Assembly (NCBI GenBank): GCA_017744515.1
Contig: JAGIBF010000010.1
Location: 66,383-108,969, forward strand
DNA length: 42,587 nt
Source: Niastella sp.
GTDB taxonomy: Bacteria > Bacteroidota > Bacteroidia > Chitinophagales > Chitinophagaceae
Direction: 5' to 3'
This document shows positions 25,349 to 33,548 of this stretch, piece after piece. Under the pieces are notes generated by a model. That model was not told the origin of the DNA. It did no database searches and was given only the letters and a program-made list of their open reading frames with translations. Position 1 is the stretch's first letter. Every line of letters starts with the position of its first letter. Both the position numbers and the translations under genes were made by a program.

Positions 25349-25414
25349 TACGTACTATCTACGGCTGATCTACGTACTATCTACGTACCATCCACGTACT
25401 ATCTACCTTGTATC
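25349..25414. repeat. 11-bp tandem repeat, six units
   Basis: Units of 11 bases with consensus TACGTACTATC start at 25349, 25360, 25371, 25382, 25393 and 25404; units 1 and 3 are identical, 4 and 5 differ by one base, 2 and 6 are more diverged. One unit is close to one helical turn, and each contains the GTAC palindrome. Located about 200 bases upstream of the treS-type gene in a noncoding stretch; the open frames crossing it are artefacts of the repeat. Confidence 0.9.
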
Positions 25415-25572
25415 CTCTCTTCGTTTTTCGTTCCGGTTACTCTTTTATTCCCTTTCCCGGAATCTTTCCCATTTCTATTCTATTGTTCGCCTCAAACAGC
25501 AAGCGTCGAATATACTATCCCGGTAATGCGGTTTCCAAATTTTTCTTTTTTGATTTCTTACAGTTTCTTACA

Positions 25573-25607
25573 GTTTCTGATAGATTCATTATGAATTCAT
25601 CAGAAAC
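25573..25607. repeat. 17-bp inverted repeat with adjacent half-sites
   Basis: GTTTCTGATAGATTCAT (25573-25589) and ATGAATTCATCAGAAAC (25591-25607) are complementary at 15 of 17 positions around one base. Direct copies of its ends flank it: CAGTTTCTTA upstream (25561-25570), and TTCAGAAATCATCAGG and TTCATCAGAAACT downstream (to about 25638). A hairpin in RNA, or a cluster of binding sites in DNA, is possible. Confidence 0.7.
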
Positions 25608-25638
25608 CTTCAGAAATCATCAGGATTCATCAGAAACT

Positions 25639-26158
25639 AAAAACAAAATAAATTTGGAAACGGGTATCGCGATGTTGTACGTTTGTCTGGAGATTTTATT
25701 CGCGACTAACTTCTCTTAAATGGTTTATTCATGTTGGCGTTGTACATCACAAGTTGGTAACTGATCAATACCCGTTTGCAGTACAGCGAAGCACGATGGC
25801 CAATGTGTGGTGCTTATCTTCTGTTGTTTACTCTGGCCATGACCAACTTAATGTATCACTACACATACGATGATTCAATTAGCAGCACCGGCAACGGCAG
25901 TACACTGCTACCTCGCACTTACCCTGGCAATCGTTGTTCAGTAGTTCTCTTAAACATCAGAAAGCTATCTGTGCAACAGCCAACCGGGATGCATCCTGCA
26001 ATCTCTGGTGGTTTTGCCGGGGCCTGTTTCAGCAGGAACTCCGTTGCCGGAAGTCTGTAAGACGATCATCATACCGGGAATACGGAAAGTAAGGAAGGAT
26101 GAAACCGATGTTTTATTTGTCCTGCTTTCCGGCGTCCTGGTTAGTCACCTTTTGAATT
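25639..26158. other. Noncoding region, no gene seen
   Basis: About 520 bases between the repeat cluster and the minus-strand TPR-like gene. Open frames here (for example 25776-26060) lack ribosome-binding sites and any recognisable pattern. Nothing else was identified. Confidence 0.45.
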
Positions 26159-26578
26159 TCAAATCTCTCCGAGAGCTTTCGTTATTCCTGCTCTTATCAT
26201 ATTGCCATAGCCATCATCGGGCAGCCAGTCAATAAAGGATAAAGCGGCCAGGTAGTTTTCTTTTGCCTTGTCCTGGTCGCGCAAGTCTTCATAGCATTTG
26301 CCGATATTCAAATACAGGGAGGGCAAGACTGGTTTGACGGAATCATCTTCAATATTCAACGCATGTTGCAGCGCTATTTTGTCCCAGGTTAATTTATCAC
26401 TGGTAGTTGCCTGGTGCCTGGCTACATAATGGGCGGCGGTAAACTTTTCAATATCGTTGGCCGCCATGGCCCAGGCTTCGTTGTACAACTTCGCGGCTTC
26501 TTCCGGAAGTCCTTTCCCCTCCTGCTCTATGCCGCGGGCGCAGAGTTGTACTACTTTATTTTGGGGGTCGAAGTTCAT
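26159..26578 (-). CDS. TPR-like conserved protein
   Basis: 139-residue helical protein with a tetratricopeptide-like layout. The first pair of helices is VVQLCARGIEQEGKGLPEEAAKLYNEAWAMA; AAHYVARHQATTSDKLTWDKIALQHAL follows, and the second clear TPR unit is LPSLYLNIGKCYEDLRDQDKAKENYLAAL. The last part, LPDDGYGNMIRAGITKAL, is typical of the family. Relatives in Bacteroidota and Firmicutes are often labelled rRNA adenine methyltransferase, but no SAM-binding motif is present, so that name is not supported. Probably a cytoplasmic protein-binding module. Confidence 0.82.
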   Translation of the reverse strand: MNFDPQNKVVQLCARGIEQEGKGLPEEAAKLYNEAWAMAANDIEKFTAAHYVARHQATTSDKLTWDKIALQHALNIEDDSVKPVLPSLYLNIGKCYEDLRDQDKAKENYLAALSFIDWLPDDGYGNMIRAGITKALGEI

Positions 26579-26593
26579 GTAGCGGGCGTTTTA

Positions 26594-27112
26594 TCAATTT
26601 CCCAGGTACAAGGTAAGGGCTATTATCCAAATCAGGGAAAGCTGGTGTTGTGAAAGTGAGGTACGTCCACCCGAACCTGTTATCGTGGTATGTGTTTCGG
26701 TTGCATGAATGACCGTATTGCTTCCATCGGGATGGATAATGACCTGGGCGGCTCCGGGTATGCCGGAGGTGACGATCACCGTGTTGCGGCCATCGGGGCC
26801 AACTACAATGGAATGGCCGTCTATTTTGTGCATCACCGAGTGCTGCCCGTTGGGATGCACAATGACCTTCGGTCCCGGCTTATCATCCCCGACCACTACC
26901 GTGTGTTTTCCATCAGGCCCTACGGCAATAGAATGGCCGGCTGACTTATGCACTACCGTATGTGTACCATTGGGATTTACGATGATGGTTGGTGCTCCTC
27001 CTTGTCCACCTATTGCGATGGAGTGTGTGCCGTCCGGGTTTACGATGACGGTTTGAGCATTTGCCAGACATGCCGTAGTGGCAAGTATGGTGGTGAGTAA
27101 AAATTTAATCAT
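26594..27112 (-). CDS. Secreted PDG-repeat protein with C-terminal membrane segment
   Basis: 172-residue protein with a signal peptide (MIKFLLTTILATTACLANAQ). The mature part is built from about six units of 16-22 residues, each with a P-D/N-G-x-H/N-T/S-V/I core: VIVNPDGTHSI, IIVNPNGTHTVV, IAVGPDGKHTVVV, VIVHPNGQHSVM, IVVGPDGRNTVIV and VIIHPDGSNTVI. The spacers are Gly- and His-rich (HKSAGHS, HKIDGHS). Each unit looks like a beta-hairpin, so the whole may be a short beta-roll. The C-terminus SLIWIIALTLYLGN is hydrophobic and may anchor it. His and Asp residues at fixed positions could bind metal, but that is a guess. The ATG at 27112 is chosen because the signal peptide starts there. Confidence 0.78.
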   Translation of the reverse strand: MIKFLLTTILATTACLANAQTVIVNPDGTHSIAIGGQGGAPTIIVNPNGTHTVVHKSAGHSIAVGPDGKHTVVVGDDKPGPKVIVHPNGQHSVMHKIDGHSIVVGPDGRNTVIVTSGIPGAAQVIIHPDGSNTVIHATETHTTITGSGGRTSLSQHQLSLIWIIALTLYLGN

Positions 27113-27234
27113 ACCTGAAACTACTAAACGAATACTATCAGCCATGTTAAAGTGGTGGAAGAAAGGATTGGGTTAAACAATTTTAACGATTTGTCTGCAT
27201 GTATTATATTTACTGCTAACCCCCAGCACCTATT

Positions 27235-27630
27235 ATGAAACAGGGCTATCTTTTTAAACATTGGTTAACCACCTTGCTATTAGCGCCATTGATGCCTTCT
27301 GTTTATGAGTTTATTTTCGTCCCCATTTCAGGTGAAATCATAGAATTGGTTGATCTGTATCCAGTTGTATTTTTTTATTCATTATTCTTCTCGCTGCCCA
27401 CATTGATTGTTTATTATATAGTGTTCAGGCTGCTCAACAAAGGGCATGTGCATCCCCTGTTGGCGAAGGCTATTTTAATTGGGATGTCGATAGCCGGCAT
27501 ATGTACGACCCTATTGATATTAGGGCGCGGCCGGTTAACGGAAACGCTTATTTTGTCTTTTTCTGTAGCGAGTATTGTTGCGGGTTGTATATTCAGTATT
27601 AAGTCGGCGCCTGAAGCGGTTGGGACTTAA
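27235..27630 (+). CDS. Small integral membrane protein, hypothetical
   Basis: 131 residues with four predicted transmembrane helices: HWLTTLLLAPLMPSVYEFIF, YPVVFFYSLFFSLPTLIVYYIVF, AILIGMSIAGICTTLLIL and TLILSFSVASIVAGCIF. There is no signature of a known transporter or enzyme. It is a single gene divergent from the PDG-repeat gene and convergent with the Imm11-like gene. Small proteins of this kind are frequent in Bacteroidota; function unknown. Confidence 0.75.
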   Translation: MKQGYLFKHWLTTLLLAPLMPSVYEFIFVPISGEIIELVDLYPVVFFYSLFFSLPTLIVYYIVFRLLNKGHVHPLLAKAILIGMSIAGICTTLLILGRGRLTETLILSFSVASIVAGCIFSIKSAPEAVGT

Positions 27631-27656
27631 CATTAATTAGGCCTCTTCAAGCTATG

Positions 27657-28364
27657 TTAAATGATATTTAGTGTTGGCTCGTCGGGTTCATGGTATCGAA
27701 TCCCTGTTACTACCGCCGTTTCCAAAGCTTCTTTTAACCGCTCGGAAACGTATATTCTTGGGTGCATATCAAAAGTAAACATATCCAGGTTGCCAATGAT
27801 TGCACCGTTTAAAGCCAGTACTTCATATTTAAGCATCTTTCCTTCTTCCTGCAGGGTAGTAAATTCGTCAAAATTCTTAGCGTATTGCAATGTCTTCCCT
27901 GCCAACTTGAGACCAGTAAAAAAGACTGAGTGCTCAAAAGAAAAAGCGTCCCTGTATTTCAGGGGAAGCAAGTGAAGGTTACTATAGCCTTCTATCTTCT
28001 TGTCCTTGTGGAATAATCCGATCTCGTTGTAAAAGCGGCAATTGATGTGATGCGCCTCCAAAACTTTCCTGACTTTTTCGGATATCAGGTATCCGCCGCC
28101 TGCATAGGCTTCTGAAAAAGAGAGGAAATCGGTAAGTATAGCGCCGGGCCTGACTTTAATGTGCTCCAATACCGGTGGTTGGATCACTTCCCCTTTTTCC
28201 ATCCTGTTCAGCGAATCAAGTATGCCCAAAATATACTGTTCGGTGTATCGTTTCAACTCCTTTTTATTCTTCCATTTCGATTCAACTATTTCGGCCTGTA
28301 CGCTTCCGTCGTTGATGCCTACGATCTTTTTGTCGCTTGGTTGTCTGATAAAGTAATAGTTCAT
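27657..28364 (-). CDS. Imm11/DUF1629-like protein
   Basis: 235-residue cytoplasmic protein whose C-terminal half resembles the Imm11 (DUF1629) group of immunity proteins against polymorphic toxins: a long alpha/beta region, then MFTFDMHPRIYVSERLKEALETAVVTGIRYHEP at the end, where the 'yVSerlk.al....vtGi.y.p' pattern is the family's most conserved part. No toxin gene is in the window, so it would be an orphan immunity gene or one used for other protein binding. Its start codon shares a base with the stop of the upstream GrpB gene (TAATG), so the two are translationally coupled. Confidence 0.65.
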   Translation of the reverse strand: MNYYFIRQPSDKKIVGINDGSVQAEIVESKWKNKKELKRYTEQYILGILDSLNRMEKGEVIQPPVLEHIKVRPGAILTDFLSFSEAYAGGGYLISEKVRKVLEAHHINCRFYNEIGLFHKDKKIEGYSNLHLLPLKYRDAFSFEHSVFFTGLKLAGKTLQYAKNFDEFTTLQEEGKMLKYEVLALNGAIIGNLDMFTFDMHPRIYVSERLKEALETAVVTGIRYHEPDEPTLNII

Positions 28365-28942
28365 TACCTGCTTGCTTTGTTTTGCTGAATAATGGCGGCT
28401 ACCTCTGTATCGGTCATTCCTTCCCGGATGAGAATGGATGCAATGAATGCTGATTTACCTTCCATATAGTCATTCATATTGGTTGGATGTGCTTGCGCCA
28501 GCTTGCGTTTGAGTGTTGCGTATTCATTCATGGCAGATGGGTTTGACCTGAGGTAGTTGCGCAGGGTAAGGTGGTTTTGCAGGCTGGCGCTGCCTTCGCG
28601 GCAAACGTACAGGTGATGTTCCATCCAGTTCTTTTTTCCTGAAGCATATGGTACTGAGTCATCAAGTCTTTTGAATGCTTCCCTGCCCGGTATGCCCCTG
28701 TCGCCTATGTGGTAGTATCCTAACGATGAAAGTCCTTGTATGATAGCGGTCAGGTCGGCAGTAGCTTCGACAACGATGTCTATATCGAGTACTGGTTTGG
28801 CTGCCAGCCCGGGAACGGAAGTACTGCCTACGTGTTCGATAGCCTTGTACAAGCCGTGCAGTTTCTCCTTGTATAGGTTGTTTAGCTCTTCGAATGCAAT
28901 TGGCCAGGTTGGAGAGTAGTCGACCACCTTTATTATGGGCAT
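28364..28942 (-). CDS. GrpB family nucleotidyltransferase-fold protein
   Basis: 192-residue protein of the GrpB/UPF0157 family, a nucleotidyltransferase-like fold with unknown substrate. It begins VVDYSPTWPIAFEEL, then the signature IEHVGSTSVPGLAAKPVLDIDIVV: Gly39-Ser40 and the Asp53/Asp55 pair are the metal-binding and catalytic positions. Later come HHLYVCREGS and LRNYLRSNPSAMNEYATLKRKLA, typical of the family C-terminus. Start chosen as the ATG at 28942 because homology begins there; a longer frame reaches 29062. It is coupled to the Imm11-like gene and divergent from the TcmP cassette. Confidence 0.92.
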   Translation of the reverse strand: MPIIKVVDYSPTWPIAFEELNNLYKEKLHGLYKAIEHVGSTSVPGLAAKPVLDIDIVVEATADLTAIIQGLSSLGYYHIGDRGIPGREAFKRLDDSVPYASGKKNWMEHHLYVCREGSASLQNHLTLRNYLRSNPSAMNEYATLKRKLAQAHPTNMNDYMEGKSAFIASILIREGMTDTEVAAIIQQNKASR

Positions 28943-29167
28943 TGATTTCTTTCTTTTCGATGATAAAAGTACAATTCGTTGTTGGATATTGAGATTGAAA
29001 TAAATACGGCCAACTGCCATGTCGGACTGACAGATTACTGCATCGGTTCCAGACCATGGCATAACGCTTCATAACATCTGATTTTAACCCTGTCAGTTTT
29101 AAAACTTGCTTTATATCAAGATTTTTAATCAAGCTATGGCGTGCTAAATAAATTAGTATATTTGAAA

Positions 29168-30337
29168 ATGGATGCCAATGAAAAAAACAAAGTCAAGGAA
29201 ATTGTCCTACCTCATTCTCAAGCTAAATTAGACTTGTATGAGAAATACTTGCTAAACTTTTTGACAGTATTAGGGCTTACCCCTTTTGTCAATAAAATAA
29301 ATTTATATGACATATACTGTGGTATAGGTGTGTATAAAGATGGGAATATTGGAAGCCCTCTTATTACAAATAGAAGTATTAAGGCTGTGAACGAGATAAT
29401 TAAACAGAGGGGAAAGCCTCTGAAACCAATATCTATAAATATCAATGATATTGAAAGCCATAAAATTCAAAATGTCCAAAGAATTCTTGATTCTGATAAA
29501 ATAGAGAATTGTACCTACGAATATTACAACACAGATGCGGATAAAATGCTGCAAATCGCTTCCGCAAGAATAAACTCATACAGTTCAAAGGAGCGAACTT
29601 TGGTATTTATTGACCCATATGGCTATTCGCAAATCCACAGTGATAAAATTTATAGCTTAATTAAAAATGAGCATACGGAAATTATATTGTTTTTACCCGT
29701 AATGCAGATGTATCGGTTCAAGGACATTGCCCTCAACGATCCAAATAGAGCCTGCTATGAAGATTTACGGAATTTTATATTTTCATTTTTCCCATCCAAT
29801 CACCGAATTATCAACGATAAGATTGACAATGTATTTGAGTTTATAAACGAGATAAAGGGTGCCTTATCCTATAATAATCGGTTTTATACTTGCTCACATT
29901 ACATTGAGCGAGGAAAGGGAAATTATTATGCTCTATTTTTTATAACATCAAACATATATGGATTAGAAAAGATGGTTGACGCAAAATGGAAACTTGATCC
30001 AGTTAAAGGAAAGGGGTTTTCACAAAAAAAGACTGCTACTTTATTTGATAGCCAATTTGAGCAAGTAGACCATAGTCGCGAGATCGATTTTTTAAAAAGC
30101 CAAGTTTTAAATGGATTACGCCAGAAAATATTGAGTAATGTAGAAGTGTATGAACTTACTTTAAGAAACGAGTTTAAACAAACTCATACAAAAACAGTGT
30201 TGTATGAGTTGATGAAAATGAAGAAAGTTGTTTTTTGTAAGGAAAATGGAGAATATCTTGCTAATAGCGGTGCATATTACTTAGATTACACATATTTTAA
30301 GAGTAAAGATAAAAAGGTTTATTTTAAAATCATATAG
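29168..30337 (+). CDS. tcmP: Three-Cys-motif partner protein TcmP
   Basis: 389-residue protein of the TcmP family, named for its co-occurrence with the three-Cys protein encoded next to it. Motifs of a Rossmann methyltransferase-like core are visible: [22 protein letters not shown] (45-65), resembling motif I with a Gly-rich loop, and [12 protein letters not shown] (144-155), resembling motif IV (DPxG). The C-terminal third is charged and contains a helical segment that could bind DNA. The gene is AT-rich with many AAA/ATA codons, unlike the flanks. Two bases separate its stop from the partner gene. The ATG at 29168 is preferred over an in-frame GTG at 29141. Biological role not established; transfer is likely. 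Confidence 0.85.
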   Translation: MDANEKNKVKEIVLPHSQAKLDLYEKYLLNFLTVLGLTPFVNKINLYDIYCGIGVYKDGNIGSPLITNRSIKAVNEIIKQRGKPLKPISININDIESHKIQNVQRILDSDKIENCTYEYYNTDADKMLQIASARINSYSSKERTLVFIDPYGYSQIHSDKIYSLIKNEHTEIILFLPVMQMYRFKDIALNDPNRACYEDLRNFIFSFFPSNHRIINDKIDNVFEFINEIKGALSYNNRFYTCSHYIERGKGNYYALFFITSNIYGLEKMVDAKWKLDPVKGKGFSQKKTATLFDSQFEQVDHSREIDFLKSQVLNGLRQKILSNVEVYELTLRNEFKQTHTKTVLYELMKMKKVVFCKENGEYLANSGAYYLDYTYFKSKDKKVYFKII

Positions 30338-30339
30338 CT

Positions 30340-31062
30340 ATGGCAGCTTCAAGCATTGAATGGACAGAAATGACCTGGAATCCGGTAACAGGATGTAATA
30401 AGATTTCTGCTGGTTGCAAATACTGCTATGCCGAAATAATGTCCAAGCGTTTGCAGGCAATGGGCATCGATAAATACAAGGGAGGTTTTCGCTTGGCTCT
30501 TCATGAAGAAGCTTTAAGTATCCCGTATACTTGGAAACGTCAAAAAGTTGTCTTCGTAAATTCCATGTCTGATCTATTTCATAAAGACGTTCCGCTGGAC
30601 TTTATTCAAAAGGTATTCCATGTGATGAATGAGAATCCACAACACACCTTTCAAGTACTTACAAAACGCGCTGATCGTTTGATGGAATTGCATCGGGAAC
30701 TAAGATGGAGTCATAATATATGGATGGGAGTATCGGTTGAAAATAATAAAGTGATTGATCGAATCGATTACTTACGCAATACAAATGCCCGTATAAAATT
30801 TCTGTCTTGTGAGCCGCTTATCGGGCCGCTACCTAATATTAACCTTGATAATATTGACTGGGTGATTGTTGGAGGAGAAAGTGGTCCCAAAGCACGCCCA
30901 ATGAAAGCTGAATGGGCACTGGACATAATGGATCAATGCCAAAATGCTGCCGTCCCTTTCTTCTTCAAACAATGGGGCGGTACCAACAAGAAAAAAGCTG
31001 GCAGGTTGTTGAATGGCAGAACTTTTGATGAAATGCCTGTCTATAATATTGAAGAATTATAG
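30340..31062 (+). CDS. Three-Cys-motif radical-SAM-like protein (DUF5131 / phage Gp37-Gp68 family)
   Basis: 240-residue protein with the N-terminal three-Cys motif C19-x6-C26-x2-C29 followed by YAE ([20 protein letters not shown]), reminiscent of a 4Fe-4S radical SAM site but with six residues between the first two Cys instead of three. Further family marks are [64 protein letters not shown] and PFFFKQWGG. Relatives occur in phages and mobile islands and are usually next to TcmP, as here. No substrate is known; nucleic-acid modification is one proposal and is inference. No terminator is seen after it, and it converges with the GH43 gene. Confidence 0.93.
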   Translation: MAASSIEWTEMTWNPVTGCNKISAGCKYCYAEIMSKRLQAMGIDKYKGGFRLALHEEALSIPYTWKRQKVVFVNSMSDLFHKDVPLDFIQKVFHVMNENPQHTFQVLTKRADRLMELHRELRWSHNIWMGVSVENNKVIDRIDYLRNTNARIKFLSCEPLIGPLPNINLDNIDWVIVGGESGPKARPMKAEWALDIMDQCQNAAVPFFFKQWGGTNKKKAGRLLNGRTFDEMPVYNIEEL

Positions 31063-31095
31063 GATAATAAGTAACAGTTTTTACTTGTACGTTTT

Positions 31096-32157
31096 CTACT
31101 CCCCCTTCGGCTTCTCTACCATCATCCCCGGCGTTACCGGTATTCCAAAATTCGGCGTACCATCTGCATTCCAGGTAAACTTCTGCATGCGGATGTTGCG
31201 CTTTTCGGAGCAGCCGTCACCACTATTGTTGTTGGCGTGGTAGATGATCCAGTCTTCGGCACCGTTGACTGATTTGAAAAAGGCATTGTGTCCAGGTGCG
31301 TAGGCTTTATTCTCCGGCTTCTTTACAAATACCGGTTGCGGGTTCTTCGTCCAGTCGGCAGCTACCAATGGGTTGCCACCATCCTTCAGCGTCAGCATAC
31401 CCAATGCATAGTCGTCTGTCCAGCAGCCGCTGGCTGAATAGATGAGGAAGGTTTTGCCACTGCTGTTTTTCAACACCTGCGGTGCTTCATTGACCGGCGC
31501 ACCATTCGTTTCCCAGGAAAGTTCCGCCTTGCTGATCATAGTAGCAGGGCCTTGCAAGGTATAAGGGTTGCTCATGGCCGCGATGTAAATATTCTGATTT
31601 AAAATCGGTGGATTGGGCCGGCCACTCCACACGAAGTAGCGGCTGCCATTGTATTCCAGTATGGTGCCATCGATGGCCCAGAAATCGGTATTGGTGGTAA
31701 AGAGTCGCCCTTTATCCGTCCAGGTGCCGGTGGTAGGATCGGCGCTGCTGTTTTCCAGCACCCAGGTGCGCTGGGTCTCATCGGGTCCGGCGCCGGCGGT
31801 ATAATAGCAATACCATTTGCCATCGAGGTAGTGAATCTCCGGCGCCCAGATATTGGATGAGGTGGGTGTGCCGGGTGTTGGCAGGAATATATCCTTGCGG
31901 GTGGCCATCGACAGTTTGGACATGGCCGTGGTTTTCCAGATCGCTACCTTGTTGCCCAGCGTGTGGGTGTAGTAGTAAACACCGTCTTTGCTGGTGACCC
32001 AGGGATCGGAACCGCTGAGGAGCGGGTTGGTAAATTTGGTGGTGTCGACTGCCGGCGGCGGTGCGGGCTGGTTGTTGCCGGATTTGCCGCAATAGGGTGT
32101 GCTGCCTGCGAGGGCAGCGATCAGCAGAAAGGGGATTATCTTTTTGAATGTGTTCAT
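31096..32157 (-). CDS. Glycoside hydrolase family 43 protein (arabinosidase/xylosidase type)
   Basis: 353-residue exported enzyme of the five-bladed beta-propeller family 43. The three catalytic carboxylates are in place: Asp51 (LSGSDPWV), a pKa-modulating Asp in WAIDGTIL, and the acid Glu in APVNEAPQVL. Also present are IWAPEIHYLDGKWYCYYTAG and the late GHNAFFKSVNG. Likely substrates are arabinose- or xylose-decorated glycans. The N-terminus is a signal peptide (MNTFKKIIPFLLIAALAGS) followed by PYCGKSGNN; the Cys is in roughly the right place for a lipoprotein but the lipobox is poor. Start at 32157 gives the normal signal peptide. It is the last gene of the utilisation locus and is preceded by a dispersed repeat. 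Confidence 0.92.
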   Translation of the reverse strand: MNTFKKIIPFLLIAALAGSTPYCGKSGNNQPAPPPAVDTTKFTNPLLSGSDPWVTSKDGVYYYTHTLGNKVAIWKTTAMSKLSMATRKDIFLPTPGTPTSSNIWAPEIHYLDGKWYCYYTAGAGPDETQRTWVLENSSADPTTGTWTDKGRLFTTNTDFWAIDGTILEYNGSRYFVWSGRPNPPILNQNIYIAAMSNPYTLQGPATMISKAELSWETNGAPVNEAPQVLKNSSGKTFLIYSASGCWTDDYALGMLTLKDGGNPLVAADWTKNPQPVFVKKPENKAYAPGHNAFFKSVNGAEDWIIYHANNNSGDGCSEKRNIRMQKFTWNADGTPNFGIPVTPGMMVEKPKGE

Positions 32158-32176
32158 TGAGTGTTCTTTTAAAGCC

Positions 32177-32279
32177 ATTCGACAACACTTCGACGGGCTC
32201 AGTGTGACAAGAAACGTTTTGTATGACCCTTCGACACCCCTTCGACAAGCTCAGGGTGACAGCGATTCAGGGTGACAGC
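32177..32279. repeat. Dispersed TTCGACA...GGCTCAG...GTGACA repeat between GH43 and GH-A genes
   Basis: Two diverged copies (about 32177-32208 and 32226-32279) of the same sequence found at 33549-33673 and 38622-38790. The second copy overlaps the 3' end of the GH-A gene, supplying the codons for its last three residues and its stop (CTGTCACCCTGA on the minus strand). Confidence 0.85.
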
Positions 32280-33400
32280 CTTCCGGTGAGTTGTTTGATC
32301 AGGTCGGTTTCGGCGGTCTTGTAAGAAGAGCCGTCTTTCCGGAATATATCGTGAAACCAGAGGTTGGGTTCGGCGGTATATTTCTTCTGCCAGCTGTCCC
32401 AGGGGAAAATGGTTTGTGATTTACCGCTTACCAGTCCCCAGTTGAATGCCGCTACCCTGTACTTCTTCGCCACCGGCATGGAGCCTTCAAAGGTGCTGCC
32501 ATTACCACGCGACATATATTCGGTGCAAATGATGGGGCGGCCATAGCGCTGCAACCACTGTATGCGCTTTTCAAATTCAGCGGCATTGTCGTAGTTGTGG
32601 AAAGAAACGATGTCGGACTCTTCGAGCATCAGCTTCTCGATGGGGCGCAGGCTATCGTGGCTGGCCCAGTTGCCGATCCATATGCCCGATGTGATGGGCT
32701 GCGCCGGATTGGCAGCGCGTGTCCATACAAATACTTCTTTCAGCAGTTTGTGTACCAGGTCCACTTTCTCATAGGGCTCAAAGCGGCCGTAGCTGCTGCC
32801 ATTGGTATTGTCGGGCTCATTCCACACATCCCAGCCCACTACCCTGCTGTCTTTGCCAAAGCGTTTTACAATATCCGTTACATACTTCTTCAGCCGTGGG
32901 TATTGCTTTGGATCTTTCAGTGCATCGGCGCCGGGGCTTTGCACCCAGCCCGAGTTGTGCAGAAAAGGCGCGGGCTCATGCTGCTTGCCGGTGTGGGGGA
33001 ACGGGTCCCAACAGGAATCGAACAACACCAATAACGGTTTGATCTTGTAGCGGGCGGCTATGCGCAGGAAGATGTCGATGCGTTTTTTGAATCCCTCGGG
33101 GTCCTGCTTGTAGGCGAGGTCGTGGAGGAACACGCGCATGGTATTCATGCCAATGTTGGCTGCCCAGGACAGTTCGCGGGCGATGGTGGCGGTGTCGAAT
33201 GTTTCGGCCTGCCACATTTCCAGCTCATTGATGGCGGTGCTGGGCAGGAAGTTGGCGCCTACCAGCCAGGGTTGTTTGTCGTACCAGGCATTGGCCTGGG
33301 CTGCCGTCCAGATGGGTCTGCCTGCTTGTTTAGTTTGGGCATTGGTGGACAGGGTAACTGTAACGAGTACTAAAAACAGGAAACTTTGTAAGGCTTTCAT
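32267..33400 (-). CDS. Clan GH-A glycoside hydrolase (GH5-like)
   Basis: 377-residue secreted TIM-barrel hydrolase. Signal peptide MKALQSFLFLVLVTVTLSTNAQ. The acid/base Glu195 is in VVGWDVWNEPD and the nucleophile Glu294 in IICTEYMSRG, the spacing expected for retaining clan GH-A enzymes; further marks are GMNTMRVFLHDLAY and HNYDNAAEF. Family 5-like enzymes of this form are often annotated as cellulase or 1,4-beta-xylanase; the substrate cannot be read from the sequence. It is the third gene of the utilisation operon after susC and susD. Its final codons and stop are contributed by the dispersed repeat, so the C-terminus (RLSP) may be altered from the ancestral form. Confidence 0.88.
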   Translation of the reverse strand: MKALQSFLFLVLVTVTLSTNAQTKQAGRPIWTAAQANAWYDKQPWLVGANFLPSTAINELEMWQAETFDTATIARELSWAANIGMNTMRVFLHDLAYKQDPEGFKKRIDIFLRIAARYKIKPLLVLFDSCWDPFPHTGKQHEPAPFLHNSGWVQSPGADALKDPKQYPRLKKYVTDIVKRFGKDSRVVGWDVWNEPDNTNGSSYGRFEPYEKVDLVHKLLKEVFVWTRAANPAQPITSGIWIGNWASHDSLRPIEKLMLEESDIVSFHNYDNAAEFEKRIQWLQRYGRPIICTEYMSRGNGSTFEGSMPVAKKYRVAAFNWGLVSGKSQTIFPWDSWQKKYTAEPNLWFHDIFRKDGSSYKTAETDLIKQLTGRLSP

Positions 33401-33420
33401 TCCAATTGATTTTATGAATT

Positions 33421-33476
33421 GGGCTAAAGCCCAAAAAGAAGCTGATCATGGTAGGCCCGGCCCCAAAGGGCCGGGC
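33421..33476. repeat. Two intercistronic hairpins between susD and the GH-A gene
   Basis: GGGCTAAAGCCC (33421-33432) and the perfect nine-pair stem GCCCGGCCC / GGGCCGGGC (33455-33463 and 33468-33476, loop CAAA) stand between the susD and hydrolase genes. No T-run follows on the minus strand. They may protect or attenuate the transcript so that hydrolases are made at lower levels than SusC/D, which is inference. Confidence 0.6.
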
Positions 33477-33548
33477 AATATCCTTTGCAAGGCAAACCGT
33501 CGTTGACGGGCGTATTCATTTGAATCAGGGTGAGCTGCCCTTTGATAC

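Noticed and set aside
25311..25719. Three overlapping frames across the 11-bp repeats
   Set aside because: They owe their openness to the repeat; composition is not protein-like and no start signal is seen.
25776..26235. Two small plus-strand frames upstream of the TPR-like gene
   Set aside because: No ribosome-binding site or family pattern; one runs into the complement of the TPR-like gene.
26159..26578. rRNA adenine methyltransferase label often used for this family
   Set aside because: The sequence is all helical with TPR-like pairs and has no SAM-binding or NPPY motif.
29157..29164. TATATTTG as a promoter for the TcmP gene
   Set aside because: It matches the -7 consensus but lies three bases before the ATG and has no TTTG 20 bases upstream, so a transcript from it would start inside the gene.
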